A DNA stretch of 64,000 nucleotides from Chryseobacterium hagamense. Its GTDB lineage: Bacteria > Bacteroidota > Bacteroidia > Flavobacteriales > Weeksellaceae. The notes under the pieces are model-generated. The model made no database searches and was not told where the DNA came from. It saw nothing but the letters and a program-made list of their open reading frames with translations. The stretch covers positions 109,326 through 173,325 of the forward strand of contig NZ_BJYJ01000010.1 of NCBI RefSeq assembly GCF_007991455.1, given 5' to 3'. Both the position numbers and the translations under genes were made by a program. Positions 42,874 to 51,462 of the stretch are shown piece after piece (the first letter of the stretch is position 1; every line of letters begins with the position of its first letter).

Positions 42874-45387
42874 TTATTTAAAATCCTCAATGGCCTTATT
42901 AATAACATCAATCTGTTTATTAATGCCGGCAGCACTTTGCGGATTCTGTTTCAGAAGTTCCATTTTCCGGTTCAGTCCGTCTTTTAAGATCTGGGTTATC
43001 ATCATTTTGGCCTGAGGGTTATTTCCGATTTCACCCTTGGCACGGCCGAGCATTTTGGTAATTCCTTCCGTCGCTTTCAGGTTGTCGGAGCTCATGATCC
43101 AGTTGTATCCTTCTTCCGCAGACTTTCCTAACTCAGGATTCTGGAATTTGATAAACGGATAAAAAGCGACCAGCTGAGTAATGTTCTCCATCTGTGAGGT
43201 CACCTTATTTTTAACGATTACCGGAAGCAATTTGCCCATCAGATCTTCCGAAGCATCTTTCAGATCGATCTTTTCAGCCAGAGCCGCTGCCCTTGAAGGA
43301 TCCATTTCGATAAGAGCGCTCACCGAACTTCCTCTAACTGCGTTGGAGACTGCGTTCAGCCCTTTTTCAAAAACAGGGATGTATTTTTTATCCTTTGTTT
43401 TGGCCAGGGCTGAAATCGCCGCAGCCTGTACGAGGGTTTTAGGATCACTGGAAGCCAGTTTTTCAACATCTGCACCCATCGCCTTAAACTGTTCGGCATT
43501 GGACAGGTCCATCATTTTTAAAGCTTTCATTCTTATTCTGAAGAACGGGTCTTTCACTGCAGCGGCGAGAAGTTTGGTCGCCGCCGGATTTTTACCCACC
43601 TGATCTTTGATCCCGTTTAACGCTTCATATCTGCTTTTGAATTCTTTGGAACCTAAGAACTGCATCAGGTTCTGCTCAGGCGTCTTGGTATCGGTAATTT
43701 CTGCCAGCAAAACGCCGTCTGAGTTAATATTAACTAAATCTGCATTTTTTGAAACATCGAAGTTGAATACATTTTTTGCTTCAGCATTTACCCACACTTT
43801 ATACCTTTTCGGTTTTCCATTGTCGTATACATCGATGGCCAATGGAAACTGGAATGGTTGTTCCTGGGTCTGCTCAATGGTAACGGCGATCTGTTTTTTC
43901 ACCGGCTCAAAACTGTACGTATATTTCAGTTTCGGATTTCCGCTTCCGAAATACCATTGGTTGAAAAACCAGTTTAAATCTCTTCCGGAAACTTTCTCGA
44001 ATGACAGCCTCAGCTGATGGGCTTCGGCATTCCCGTATTCATAGGTCTTCAGATAATCGTTCATTCCGGCGAAAAAGGCATCATCACCCAGATAGTTTCT
44101 CAGCATATGAAGGATTCCGCCTCCTTTCTGGTAGGTTACGAGATCGAAGACATCCTCGCGGGAATCGTAATTAAACCTGACCAGGTCTTTTTTGAAATCA
44201 CCCGGATTGTGAAGGTACATATTGACGTCCGTCATCAGGTGGTAATCGGCCTGGTCTTTCCCGTACTTGTATTCGTTCCAGAGGTATTCCGAATAGTTGG
44301 CAAAAGATTCATTTACCGTAAGGTTGCTCCAGCTTTCTGCGGTTACCAGATCTCCGAACCAGTGGTGGAAAAGCTCGTGGGCGATGGTGTCTTCCCAGGT
44401 ATTTTCATCCACCAGCTGCCCCGGCTTCTGCAGAACGCCGCTCCCGTGGAGGGTTGCCGTGGTGTTCTCCATGGCTCCGCTCACGTAGTCCCTTCCGGAA
44501 ATCTGCGCATATTTTGCCCAAGGATAGTCATAACCTAACTTTTTAGAGAAAAATTCGATCATTTCCGGTGTGTTTCCGTAGATCTGCTTTGCGTACGGCT
44601 CGTATTCCTTCTCGATATAGTAATCCACCGGGATGTTTCTCCATTTGTCTTTTACAATGGCATATTCTCCTACCCCCATGAAGAACAGGTAGGTAGAATG
44701 CCTCTTATCCATCACCCAGTGATCGGTTCTCTGTCCGTTTGCTTCTTTTTTAGAATCTTTCAGGATCCCGTTGGAAAGGGTAACATATTGGTCAGGAACC
44801 GTCATGTAGATTTCCTGGGTGGTCTTCTGGTTGGATTTGTCGATGGTCGGGAACCAGGCTGATGAAGATTCCGTTTCCCCCTGGGTCCAGATCTGGGTCG
44901 GCTTATCCGGATCTGTGCCCTGCGCATTGATGAAGTAAAGGCCTTTGGCATCGTTAATGGCTGCACTTCCCTCCTGCTTCACTTCCCCCGGACGCGCCGT
45001 ATACCTGATGTAAACCGTATAATCCTGGTTTTTCTGATAAGTCTTATCCAGCGTAATTTTTAAAACATCATCTTTATAATCGTACTTCAGAGGAGACTTT
45101 TTTCCATTAATTTCCAATGCGACTTCATGAATGAGCATTCCTTTGGCATCCAGTGTAAGTTCATTGGCCGGATAAAAGAAAGGAGCTGCCGTAAGCCACT
45201 CTTCCCCATTCATCTGTTCTTTCTGATAGTCGAAATCAACCTTTAGTTTTGTGTGTTTCAGCTCCGTTACCTTGGTATGGGTTGCCCGGTAGACCTTTTC
45301 CCTGCCTGAAGTTTCGGTTTGCGCTGCTGCATTTGTGGAAAAGAAAATCCCACCCAATAAAGCAATCGATAAAATGGCTTTTTTCAT
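42874..45387 (-). CDS. M1 family metallopeptidase (aminopeptidase N-like), exported
   Basis: An 837-residue zinc aminopeptidase. A signal peptide (MKKAILSIALLGGIFFSTNAAA-Q) is followed by the N-terminal beta-saddle (about 30-225), the catalytic thermolysin-like domain with GAMEN (304-308), HELFH (337-341) and the third zinc ligand Glu360 (TVNESFANY), then a C-terminal beta and HEAT-like helical part (about 600-837). It should trim N-terminal residues from peptides in the periplasm or at the surface. It is last of three tightly packed minus-strand genes (12-base gap to the next). Confidence 0.93.
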   Translation of the reverse strand: MKKAILSIALLGGIFFSTNAAAQTETSGREKVYRATHTKVTELKHTKLKVDFDYQKEQMNGEEWLTAAPFFYPANELTLDAKGMLIHEVALEINGKKSPLKYDYKDDVLKITLDKTYQKNQDYTVYIRYTARPGEVKQEGSAAINDAKGLYFINAQGTDPDKPTQIWTQGETESSSAWFPTIDKSNQKTTQEIYMTVPDQYVTLSNGILKDSKKEANGQRTDHWVMDKRHSTYLFFMGVGEYAIVKDKWRNIPVDYYIEKEYEPYAKQIYGNTPEMIEFFSKKLGYDYPWAKYAQISGRDYVSGAMENTTATLHGSGVLQKPGQLVDENTWEDTIAHELFHHWFGDLVTAESWSNLTVNESFANYSEYLWNEYKYGKDQADYHLMTDVNMYLHNPGDFKKDLVRFNYDSREDVFDLVTYQKGGGILHMLRNYLGDDAFFAGMNDYLKTYEYGNAEAHQLRLSFEKVSGRDLNWFFNQWYFGSGNPKLKYTYSFEPVKKQIAVTIEQTQEQPFQFPLAIDVYDNGKPKRYKVWVNAEAKNVFNFDVSKNADLVNINSDGVLLAEITDTKTPEQNLMQFLGSKEFKSRYEALNGIKDQVGKNPAATKLLAAAVKDPFFRIRMKALKMMDLSNAEQFKAMGADVEKLASSDPKTLVQAAAISALAKTKDKKYIPVFEKGLNAVSNAVRGSSVSALIEMDPSRAAALAEKIDLKDASEDLMGKLLPVIVKNKVTSQMENITQLVAFYPFIKFQNPELGKSAEEGYNWIMSSDNLKATEGITKMLGRAKGEIGNNPQAKMMITQILKDGLNRKMELLKQNPQSAAGINKQIDVINKAIEDFK

Positions 45388-45399
45388 GTATTTTAAAAA

Positions 45400-45618
45400 T
45401 TATTTTTTTGTTAGAATATCAAAAATATCGTTCACCAGAGTTTCATAGTCCCCTTTTTTGAACTGTTCCTTGGTTTTGGAAAAAGCTTTTTTCAGTTCGC
45501 TTTCCGGGTTTTCATCGTCGACGATTTCCACCGTGTCTACGCCTTTCATCTGGAGGACGGCATTTTTCAGCGCTTCAAGATCAGCATTTTCTGCCGTATT
45601 TATTTTTAAATATTTCAT
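45400..45618 (-). CDS. Small acidic protein, paralogue of 47322-47561
   Basis: A 72-residue cytosolic protein without known domain: an N-terminal beta-alpha unit (KYLKINTAENADLEALKNAVLQM), then KGVDTVEIVDDE, then a helical tail (FSKTKEQFKKGDYETLVNDIFDIL). It shares layout and residues (KG..x..VEI / Y.EE...FI) with the 79-residue protein at 47322-47561. The general form, a short beta strand plus K-GxY tail, recalls DUF2683-like antitoxin-type proteins, but no toxin is adjacent. It lies 5 bases after the serine hydrolase and 12 before the M1 peptidase. Confidence 0.7.
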   Translation of the reverse strand: MKYLKINTAENADLEALKNAVLQMKGVDTVEIVDDENPESELKKAFSKTKEQFKKGDYETLVNDIFDILTKK

Positions 45619-45623
45619 TGTTT

Positions 45624-46943
45624 TTATTCTTTTGTAAACAGATCTTTTCTTCCTCCCTGCATGATGGCGAACTGTTTCTTCTCAGGGAAAAACTTAACGG
45701 TAATCCCGGCAGGTGCAAATCTGAATTCCATATCGGAAACCGGTTCCAGAGGAAATTCACCCTGCCCTGAAGCCTGTGCCATCAGTGTTTTATCCCGGAC
45801 AAAAATATCGAATTTTACCGGTATTCCGGGACTGGCATATTTTCCCGTCAGTTTCTGAAGTTCGTTTTCGGCGATATGGAATGTTTTAAAGCCGGGCATC
45901 TCAAAATCGTGTCCGGCAGCCGTCTCCAAAAGATGGATTAAAAGGTCGTTCACCTCCATATCCGACTGGTTCACAGTGAAAGCTGCGGCTATTTTAAGAT
46001 CCGGAAAATAAAAAAGTGCCGACCGGAATTCATCGATTCCTCCGTTGTGGCCGTATCCCCAATACGTTCCGAAAGGAATTTTCGTAAGGCCGTATCCGTA
46101 ACCGTCTGTAAAGGTCTTCATTTTTTCAAAGCTTTCTTTCCGGATCAGTTTGCCCTGTTCAAGCCCGAGCATGAAACCAAGCAACTCTCTCGGGGTCGAA
46201 ATGATATTCCCTGCCCCGACCGGGATGCTCATATCCGTTTCGGAAGAAGCCTGATATTTTCCATTGATATAATGATATGATTCCGCCTGGTTTTTTGAAG
46301 GGTCGATCTTTCCGCCCGCTTCCGTAAGGGTAAGCTTCAAAGGCTTTGCTATTTTGGACCGTACCAATTCTGCGTAAGGTTTTTTGTATACTTTTTCCAG
46401 AATGAAGCCCAATAAAATATAGTTGGAGTTGCTGTAACCGTATTTTGTGCCCGGTTCGAAATCACTGCTGAATTTTTTAATACTGGCGATCAGGCTGCTT
46501 TCCGTCTGTGGTTTTGTATTGTACTGAAGGTACTCAGGATCATCGGTAAGATTATGGATTCCCGAACGGTGCTGCAACAGCTGTTCAATGGTAATTCTGG
46601 CCGCATTGGGAATTTCCGGGTAAAAATCCGATAATTTATTCCCCAGGCCAATCTTCTTCTCTTCAACCGCTTTCATGACCAGCACGGCGGTAAAGGTCTT
46701 GCTGATCGATCCGATACGGTATTGGGTATCCACATTGGCTTTCTGCTGTTTTGCCGCATCGGCAAATCCAACCACTTTTATGAAGGTCGGACGGTCGTTT
46801 TCCGCCAGGGCAAAACTACCCATTACTTTATGATGAACATACAGGGAATCCAGGTAATTTCCCAGCTTTTCTTTTATGCCGTTCTGCGAAAATACGATTG
46901 CTGAGATCCCTACCGCTGAAAGAAAAAGTAATTTTTTCAACAT
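45624..46943 (-). CDS. Serine hydrolase of the beta-lactamase/DD-peptidase family, exported
   Basis: A 439-residue class C-like serine hydrolase. The signal peptide MLKKLLFLSAVGISAIVFS-Q is followed by S79-I-S-K82 (nucleophile motif SxxK), Y170-S-N172 (YxN motif) and a GHNGGIDEF block acting as the third motif (HxG). A C-terminal extension of about 80 residues forms a small beta-domain (KLTGKYASPGIPVKFDIFVRD). Such proteins are usually peptidases or esterases; beta-lactam resistance cannot be inferred. First gene of a three-gene minus-strand unit. Confidence 0.87.
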   Translation of the reverse strand: MLKKLLFLSAVGISAIVFSQNGIKEKLGNYLDSLYVHHKVMGSFALAENDRPTFIKVVGFADAAKQQKANVDTQYRIGSISKTFTAVLVMKAVEEKKIGLGNKLSDFYPEIPNAARITIEQLLQHRSGIHNLTDDPEYLQYNTKPQTESSLIASIKKFSSDFEPGTKYGYSNSNYILLGFILEKVYKKPYAELVRSKIAKPLKLTLTEAGGKIDPSKNQAESYHYINGKYQASSETDMSIPVGAGNIISTPRELLGFMLGLEQGKLIRKESFEKMKTFTDGYGYGLTKIPFGTYWGYGHNGGIDEFRSALFYFPDLKIAAAFTVNQSDMEVNDLLIHLLETAAGHDFEMPGFKTFHIAENELQKLTGKYASPGIPVKFDIFVRDKTLMAQASGQGEFPLEPVSDMEFRFAPAGITVKFFPEKKQFAIMQGGRKDLFTKE

Positions 46944-47321
46944 ATCCTTGAGATTTCATAATAAGTTGAAAGATTTCATAAGATGTTACAAAAAAAGTGA
47001 AGTTTTGGGCTTCACTTTAGATATTTAAAAATTTAATAATTCTATCCGGATCTCCTTTTGAGGGCAGGAAAAGCAGGATCTCAACACAATCTGACGTGCA
47101 ATCAAAATACACTTTAACTTGTTTTTTCCCTATTAATGCAAACCTTACCTGCTTATCAGACTTCACAAGAGGGTATGAAATGAATTTGTCCTGAAATGAC
47201 TGAATTAATTTCTATAAGTCCTTGTGAAACACTTTAAGTTCTTTAGCTGACCACCGCTCATTTAAAAAAGCGATGATTTCCTAAAGACTTTTGATGGCAA
47301 TATCTGAAAATATTATTTTCA
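46944..47321. other. Intergenic region with a terminator
   Basis: 378 bases. The terminator at 46994-47018 is the only clear element; the rest shows no gene and no consensus promoter. Confidence 0.5.
46994..47018 (-). terminator. Intrinsic terminator downstream of the small-protein gene
   Basis: AAAGTGAAG (46994-47002) pairs with CTTCACTTT (47010-47018); T-run on the minus strand. Confidence 0.75.
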
Positions 47322-47561
47322 TTACCTCTTAAAAACAGAATTTATAAATTCTTCGGAACATTCCTGATATTCACCGTTTTTAATTTGGCTACGGCTTTTA
47401 TCAATTAATTTTTCAAACTCATCAGAGCTTTCAATTTCCTCCCACGAATACGTTTTGTCTTCTTCGGAAACTTCAATATTCGTGATGCCTTTTATCTGGG
47501 ATAAAAGTTTTTTAATAAACGGGACATCGGCATATTCATCCAGGCTGATCTTGATTTCCAT
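47322..47561 (-). CDS. Small acidic protein, paralogue of 45400-45618
   Basis: A 79-residue protein of the same shape as 45400-45618: a beta-alpha start (MEIKISLDEYADVPFIKKLLSQIKGITNIEVSEED) and a helical tail (SRSQIKNGEYQECSEEFINSVF). Shared positions include KG, I/VEV/I, the K.GxY block and the final FxxS/DI. It lies alone between thyA and a terminator, 42 bases after the thyA stop on the same strand, so it could be read with thyA. No known domain and no toxin nearby. Confidence 0.7.
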   Translation of the reverse strand: MEIKISLDEYADVPFIKKLLSQIKGITNIEVSEEDKTYSWEEIESSDEFEKLIDKSRSQIKNGEYQECSEEFINSVFKR

Positions 47562-47603
47562 AATTCAATCTTTTATATCAAATTTAATGAATAATTGCTA
47601 CCA

Positions 47604-48398
47604 TTAAATGGCTACCGGCGCTTTGATTCCCGGATGCGGATCGTAATTCTCCAGGGTAAAGTCCTCAAAATCAAAATCGAAAATATTTTTGATTTCCGGA
47701 TTCAATTTCATGACCGGAAGCGGTCTCGGTTCTCTTGAAAGCTGTCGCTGAACCTGTTCGAAATGGTTGTTGTAGATGTGGACGTCCCCGAAACTGTGTA
47801 CATAATCCCCTATTTCCAGATCGCATACCTGCGCCACCATCATCAGTAGCAAGGCGTAGCTGGCAATGTTAAAAGGAACACCGAGAAAAACATCGGCACT
47901 TCTCTGGTACAGCTGAAGCGACAGTTTACCATCCGCAACATAAAACTGGAATAAGGCATGACAGGGTGCCAAAGCCATATCCGGGATTTCCGCAACATTC
48001 CAGGCTGACACGATGAGCCTTCTTGAATCCGGGTTCTTTTTGATCTGATCGATCACTTCCGTAATCTGGTCCACCACTTTTCCGTCGGCACCGGTCCAGC
48101 TCCGCCACTGTGCGCCGTACACCGGTCCCAGGTCGCCATTTTCATCCGCCCATTCGTCCCAGATGGAAACGCCGTGGTCTTTCAGGTATCTGATATTGGT
48201 ATCACCTTTCAGGAACCAAAGCAATTCATAGATAATAGACTTCAGATGCACCTTTTTGGTCGTTACCAAAGGAAAACCCTGAGACAGGTCATATCTCAGC
48301 TGATAGCCGAAAACGCTTCTTGTGCCGGTTCCGGTTCGGTCTGTTTTATCGGTTCCGTTGTCTAAAATATGCTGTAAAAGGTTTAGGTAGTTCTGCAT
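47604..48398 (-). CDS. thyA: Thymidylate synthase
   Basis: A 264-residue ThyA, which methylates dUMP to dTMP with methylene-tetrahydrofolate. Catalytic Cys146 is in [11 protein letters not shown], equal in position to E. coli ThyA, with [20 protein letters not shown] (phosphate and folate binding) and the N-terminal RTGTGT. Length and order are canonical. The dihydrofolate reductase usually next to it in Bacteroidota is not here. Promoter TACATTTG lies upstream at 48421-48428. Confidence 0.97.
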   Translation of the reverse strand: MQNYLNLLQHILDNGTDKTDRTGTGTRSVFGYQLRYDLSQGFPLVTTKKVHLKSIIYELLWFLKGDTNIRYLKDHGVSIWDEWADENGDLGPVYGAQWRSWTGADGKVVDQITEVIDQIKKNPDSRRLIVSAWNVAEIPDMALAPCHALFQFYVADGKLSLQLYQRSADVFLGVPFNIASYALLLMMVAQVCDLEIGDYVHSFGDVHIYNNHFEQVQRQLSREPRPLPVMKLNPEIKNIFDFDFEDFTLENYDPHPGIKAPVAI

Positions 48399-48420
48399 CT
48401 GAAAGTAAAAATTAATCCCT

Positions 48421-48428
48421 CAAATGTA
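48421..48428 (-). promoter_or_regulatory. -7 box (TACATTTG) of thyA
   Basis: Exact consensus on the minus strand, 23 bases before the ATG; no TTG at the standard distance. Confidence 0.5.
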
Positions 48429-48514
48429 AGAAAAAATGAGGGATTTTTAAGTTCTGGTATTTTGATTTTATCAATTCAGCTTTTCACAGATGGGATCAGG
48501 CAGCATAAAAAAGT

Positions 48515-50674
48515 TTATTTGATCTGAAAATCCGGATCTCCGGTCTGCCACAGGAAAAAAGCAAATTCCTGAACGCTCTGCCTGAATTTCTCTTCGATCG
48601 TTGTACCGCCGAAATGCCCGGCCTTGTAATCGACATAAAGAAACACGGGATTTGAAGAAGCATTGTCCGCCTGCATTTTCGCTGCAAATTTTGCCGGGAT
48701 ATAACTTTCCACACGGGGATCATTAAAACCTGTGGTGATCAGCTGGGCAGGATATTTTGTACCTTTCCTGATATGCTGATAGGCATCCATTTCCAGCAAG
48801 GCTTTGAAATCATTGGGATTTTTGACGGTTCCAAACTCCGGGATATTAACCGGCCCGTTCGGAGAAAACTCCATTCTGAGGGCATTGAGGCATCCCACCT
48901 TCGGTATGGCGACCTTATATAAATCCGGGCGGGAAGTGATCGCTCTTCCGATGAGTATTCCTCCTGCACTGGCTCCTGTGATGCCCAGCTTTTCAGGGGA
49001 GGTATATTTATTTCTGATCAGGTACTCCGCGATGGCGTTCAGGTCTTTCCAGGTATTGGGCTTGGTTGCTTTTTTGCCGGCAAGATACCAGTCGTTCCCT
49101 TTTTCGCCGCCGCCTCTTACATGGGCAACGGCAATGACAACACCGCGATCCAAAAGGCATAGAATGCCCGGCATAAATCCGGGAAGCTGCGACATTCCAT
49201 AAGCACCGTATCCTCTCATAAATGCCGGGTTGCTGCCATCTTTTTTCATTTTGGTTTTATCGTAAAAAATACTCAGCGGCACCATCTCCCCGTCAAAAGA
49301 AGGGATTTCGATTTCTTCCAGCACCAGGTTTTCCAGACTGGGCAGATCAACTTTCATGTGGAAGGGCGCTTCGGAAAAATCTTTACGGTCTGCATTATAG
49401 CTGTAGAAATTGAAAGGCCTGATCCAGGAATAATTGGCCAGCAGCATTTCATTGTTATGTTTTGAAAGAGCCGTACCTTCTACATTTCCAACGATCGGTG
49501 TCGTGATTTTCCCGGATTTTCCGGTATCAAAATGATAGGTCCACGTCTCAAAAACCTGCTCGTTTTTGCTTTTGATAACCGCCAGGTAATCTTTGGCCTG
49601 CGACACGTTGGATATTTTCCAGGTCTTATCTCCGGTTATAATGATTTCCGGATGATTCAGATCCGGCCTATCGAGGTTGATTTTAACAATGTTGAAATTC
49701 GGATTGTCTTTTGCCGTCCAGGCATAAAGGAATTTCCCTTTCAGATAAAACCCTTTGATCAGGTCTTTTCCGGTGCTCAGAGGTTTCCATCTGATATGGC
49801 CGGACATCAGTTCCGGAGCCGGTGCATAATACAGATCCAGATCAGTTTCTACAGAGGCTTTTGATAAGATCATATAGCGGGAATCACGGGAATAATAAAT
49901 TTCCGGGCGTTGGGCAGGGTTTAACTTCAGCCCGGGATCTTTTTTGGAACTGACCAGCAGAATATCCGTACCGGGATTTTTACCCAAAATATGCATTTTT
50001 GCAGGCGTGTTCTGCCAGACTTCCTTATCATGGGTATCATAGCTTTTTGCCTGATAATAAATAATCCGATCGTTGCTTCCGTCCAGAAATTCACCGAAGC
50101 TGTGCCCGATGACATCTTCCAGAAAGTTTGCATTTTCAACGTTCAGCACCCTGATATCGCCCAGCTCGGAGCCTGCTTCGCTCATATTTAGCAGCACCCT
50201 GCTGCCATCGGAACTCACGACGCTGGTGAAATCCATTATTTTTCCAGGCAAATATCCTGCAGGATCAAACAGGAGCTTTTCTTCTCCGGAAGTCCCTTTT
50301 CTGCAGTACAGCTTATCAACCGGTTCCCCTGTTTTTCTCTTTTTGTAAAAATAAATTCCGTTCTGAAATGTGAGCGGGATAATTTTTTCGGGAATGGCCT
50401 TATCGAAGGTTACCATCTCATTCATCAGCAGGTCCTGTCCGGGAATTTTTGCCAGCTGTTTACCGGTAAATTCCGCCTGGGCTCTAAACCAGCTGATAAC
50501 TTCCGGATTTTTAATATGCTCCAGCCAGCGGTAAGGATCATTTACTTTGGTTCCGAAGTAAGTTTCGGATACGGGATCTGTTTTTGTTGCCGGATAATTA
50601 TACTGGGCAGAAGCCGTGGCGAAAATGATGCAGCCGGGCAGTGATAACCGGATTCTCATACGGATGTTTTTCAT
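48515..50674 (-). CDS. Prolyl oligopeptidase family serine peptidase (S9A), exported
   Basis: A 719-residue S9 peptidase. After a weak signal peptide (about residues 1-23, ending ATASA-Q) come the family's first-helix motif PVSETYFGTKVNDPYRWLE, a beta-propeller (about 95-430) and the alpha/beta hydrolase domain with Ser569 (GASAGG), Asp652 (FNDPRV) and His687 (KAGHFGG). It should cleave after proline in short peptides. GAYGMSQ and ARGGGEKG-like loops match the family. Transcribed alone. Confidence 0.92.
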   Translation of the reverse strand: MKNIRMRIRLSLPGCIIFATASAQYNYPATKTDPVSETYFGTKVNDPYRWLEHIKNPEVISWFRAQAEFTGKQLAKIPGQDLLMNEMVTFDKAIPEKIIPLTFQNGIYFYKKRKTGEPVDKLYCRKGTSGEEKLLFDPAGYLPGKIMDFTSVVSSDGSRVLLNMSEAGSELGDIRVLNVENANFLEDVIGHSFGEFLDGSNDRIIYYQAKSYDTHDKEVWQNTPAKMHILGKNPGTDILLVSSKKDPGLKLNPAQRPEIYYSRDSRYMILSKASVETDLDLYYAPAPELMSGHIRWKPLSTGKDLIKGFYLKGKFLYAWTAKDNPNFNIVKINLDRPDLNHPEIIITGDKTWKISNVSQAKDYLAVIKSKNEQVFETWTYHFDTGKSGKITTPIVGNVEGTALSKHNNEMLLANYSWIRPFNFYSYNADRKDFSEAPFHMKVDLPSLENLVLEEIEIPSFDGEMVPLSIFYDKTKMKKDGSNPAFMRGYGAYGMSQLPGFMPGILCLLDRGVVIAVAHVRGGGEKGNDWYLAGKKATKPNTWKDLNAIAEYLIRNKYTSPEKLGITGASAGGILIGRAITSRPDLYKVAIPKVGCLNALRMEFSPNGPVNIPEFGTVKNPNDFKALLEMDAYQHIRKGTKYPAQLITTGFNDPRVESYIPAKFAAKMQADNASSNPVFLYVDYKAGHFGGTTIEEKFRQSVQEFAFFLWQTGDPDFQIK

Positions 50675-50801
50675 TTCCTATTCGTTTTTAAAGGATAAAT
50701 ATAATCCGATAAAAACCCACTTGCATCGGTTAATCGACCAACGACAGATTTAATCGACGATCGACCTACAACCTGAAAATCCGGGCGATCCGTCCAACGG
50801 A

Positions 50802-51242
50802 TTATCTTATTTCCATGATTTTCTGACTGATGGTATTCAGAGAGAAAAGTTCGCCTTCTTTTTTTTCATTCATGGCTTTGGCCAGGGGCGATTCGGGAGA
50901 GATACAGATGATTTTCCGACCTTCAACAATAATTTCCCCTAAGGACACCGAAATGAAAAACAGGCCCTTTTCCGTTGTTACTACGGCTCCCTTTTCTGTT
51001 TTTTCACACGATTTAGGAAGGATGGTGTTCAGAAAATTCTGCTGTTTCAATACTTCATTCAGCTGAACCTGCAGGTTATTGATTTCCTGCTGAAGCATTT
51101 CCCGGCCGGTTTCATATTTGTCCCCCATCGAACTTTTGGTATCGTTGTTCGAGGCACGGGTTTCCTCGATCAGGGTTTCAAGTTTATGAATTTTATCTGC
51201 GATTTTTTCTTTTACAACAGTCAGTATTTCCGATTTATCCAT
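50802..51242 (-). CDS. GreA/GreB family elongation factor-like protein
   Basis: A 146-residue Gre-like factor: an N-terminal antiparallel coiled coil (about 1-75, KIHKLETLIEETRASNN and QQEINNLQVQLNEVLKQQNFL) whose tip carries DKYETGRE with acidic residues like those that poke into RNA polymerase in GreA, and a C-terminal FKBP-like domain (VSLGEIIVEGRKIICISPESPLAKAM). It should influence transcript cleavage or pausing, though this shorter family (with DKYETGR) is distinct from true GreA. Start at 51242 chosen because the -7 box TACATTTG is 29 bases upstream. Confidence 0.78.
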   Translation of the reverse strand: MDKSEILTVVKEKIADKIHKLETLIEETRASNNDTKSSMGDKYETGREMLQQEINNLQVQLNEVLKQQNFLNTILPKSCEKTEKGAVVTTEKGLFFISVSLGEIIVEGRKIICISPESPLAKAMNEKKEGELFSLNTISQKIMEIR

Positions 51243-51270
51243 AACAAACATTTTCAGTGAACATAAGAAT

Positions 51271-51278
51271 CAAATGTA
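51271..51278 (-). promoter_or_regulatory. -7 box (TACATTTG) of the Gre-like gene
   Basis: Exact consensus on the minus strand; the -33 element is not clear. Confidence 0.45.
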
Positions 51279-51304
51279 TTAAAATTAATGTAAACCTGAA
51301 AAAA

Positions 51305-51330
51305 GTTGGAAGAGGGAGGATGGAAGTCTT
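51305..51330 (+). repeat. Short CTTCCGG-type repeat remnant
   Basis: GTTGGAAGAGGGAGGATGGA then AGTCTTTTGTC; a decayed copy of the family at 41970-42002. Confidence 0.45.
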
Positions 51331-51424
51331 TTGTCCACATCACTGCCGACAGTTCTGAATATCAAATGAGATGGTTTGTGATTCTATGAAGAGGTAACTT
51401 TATTTAAATCGAATGATATAAAAA

Positions 51425-51446
51425 TCTCCGCCTTTGCAGACGGAGA
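51425..51446 (-). terminator. Intrinsic terminator of the alpha-amylase gene
   Basis: TCTCCG (51425-51430) pairs with CGGAGA (51441-51446), flanked by A-rich sequence that gives a T-run on the minus strand. Confidence 0.65.
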
Positions 51447-51462
51447 CTGGTTTATTTTTATT

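Noticed and set aside
44017..44538. Plus-strand frame opposite the M1 peptidase gene
   Set aside because: Lies entirely over the catalytic HExxH region of the real gene; no start context.
45624..46943. Beta-lactamase resistance gene
   Set aside because: The SxxK/YxN motifs are shared with DD-peptidases and esterases; the C-terminal domain and Bacteroidota context do not support a resistance call.
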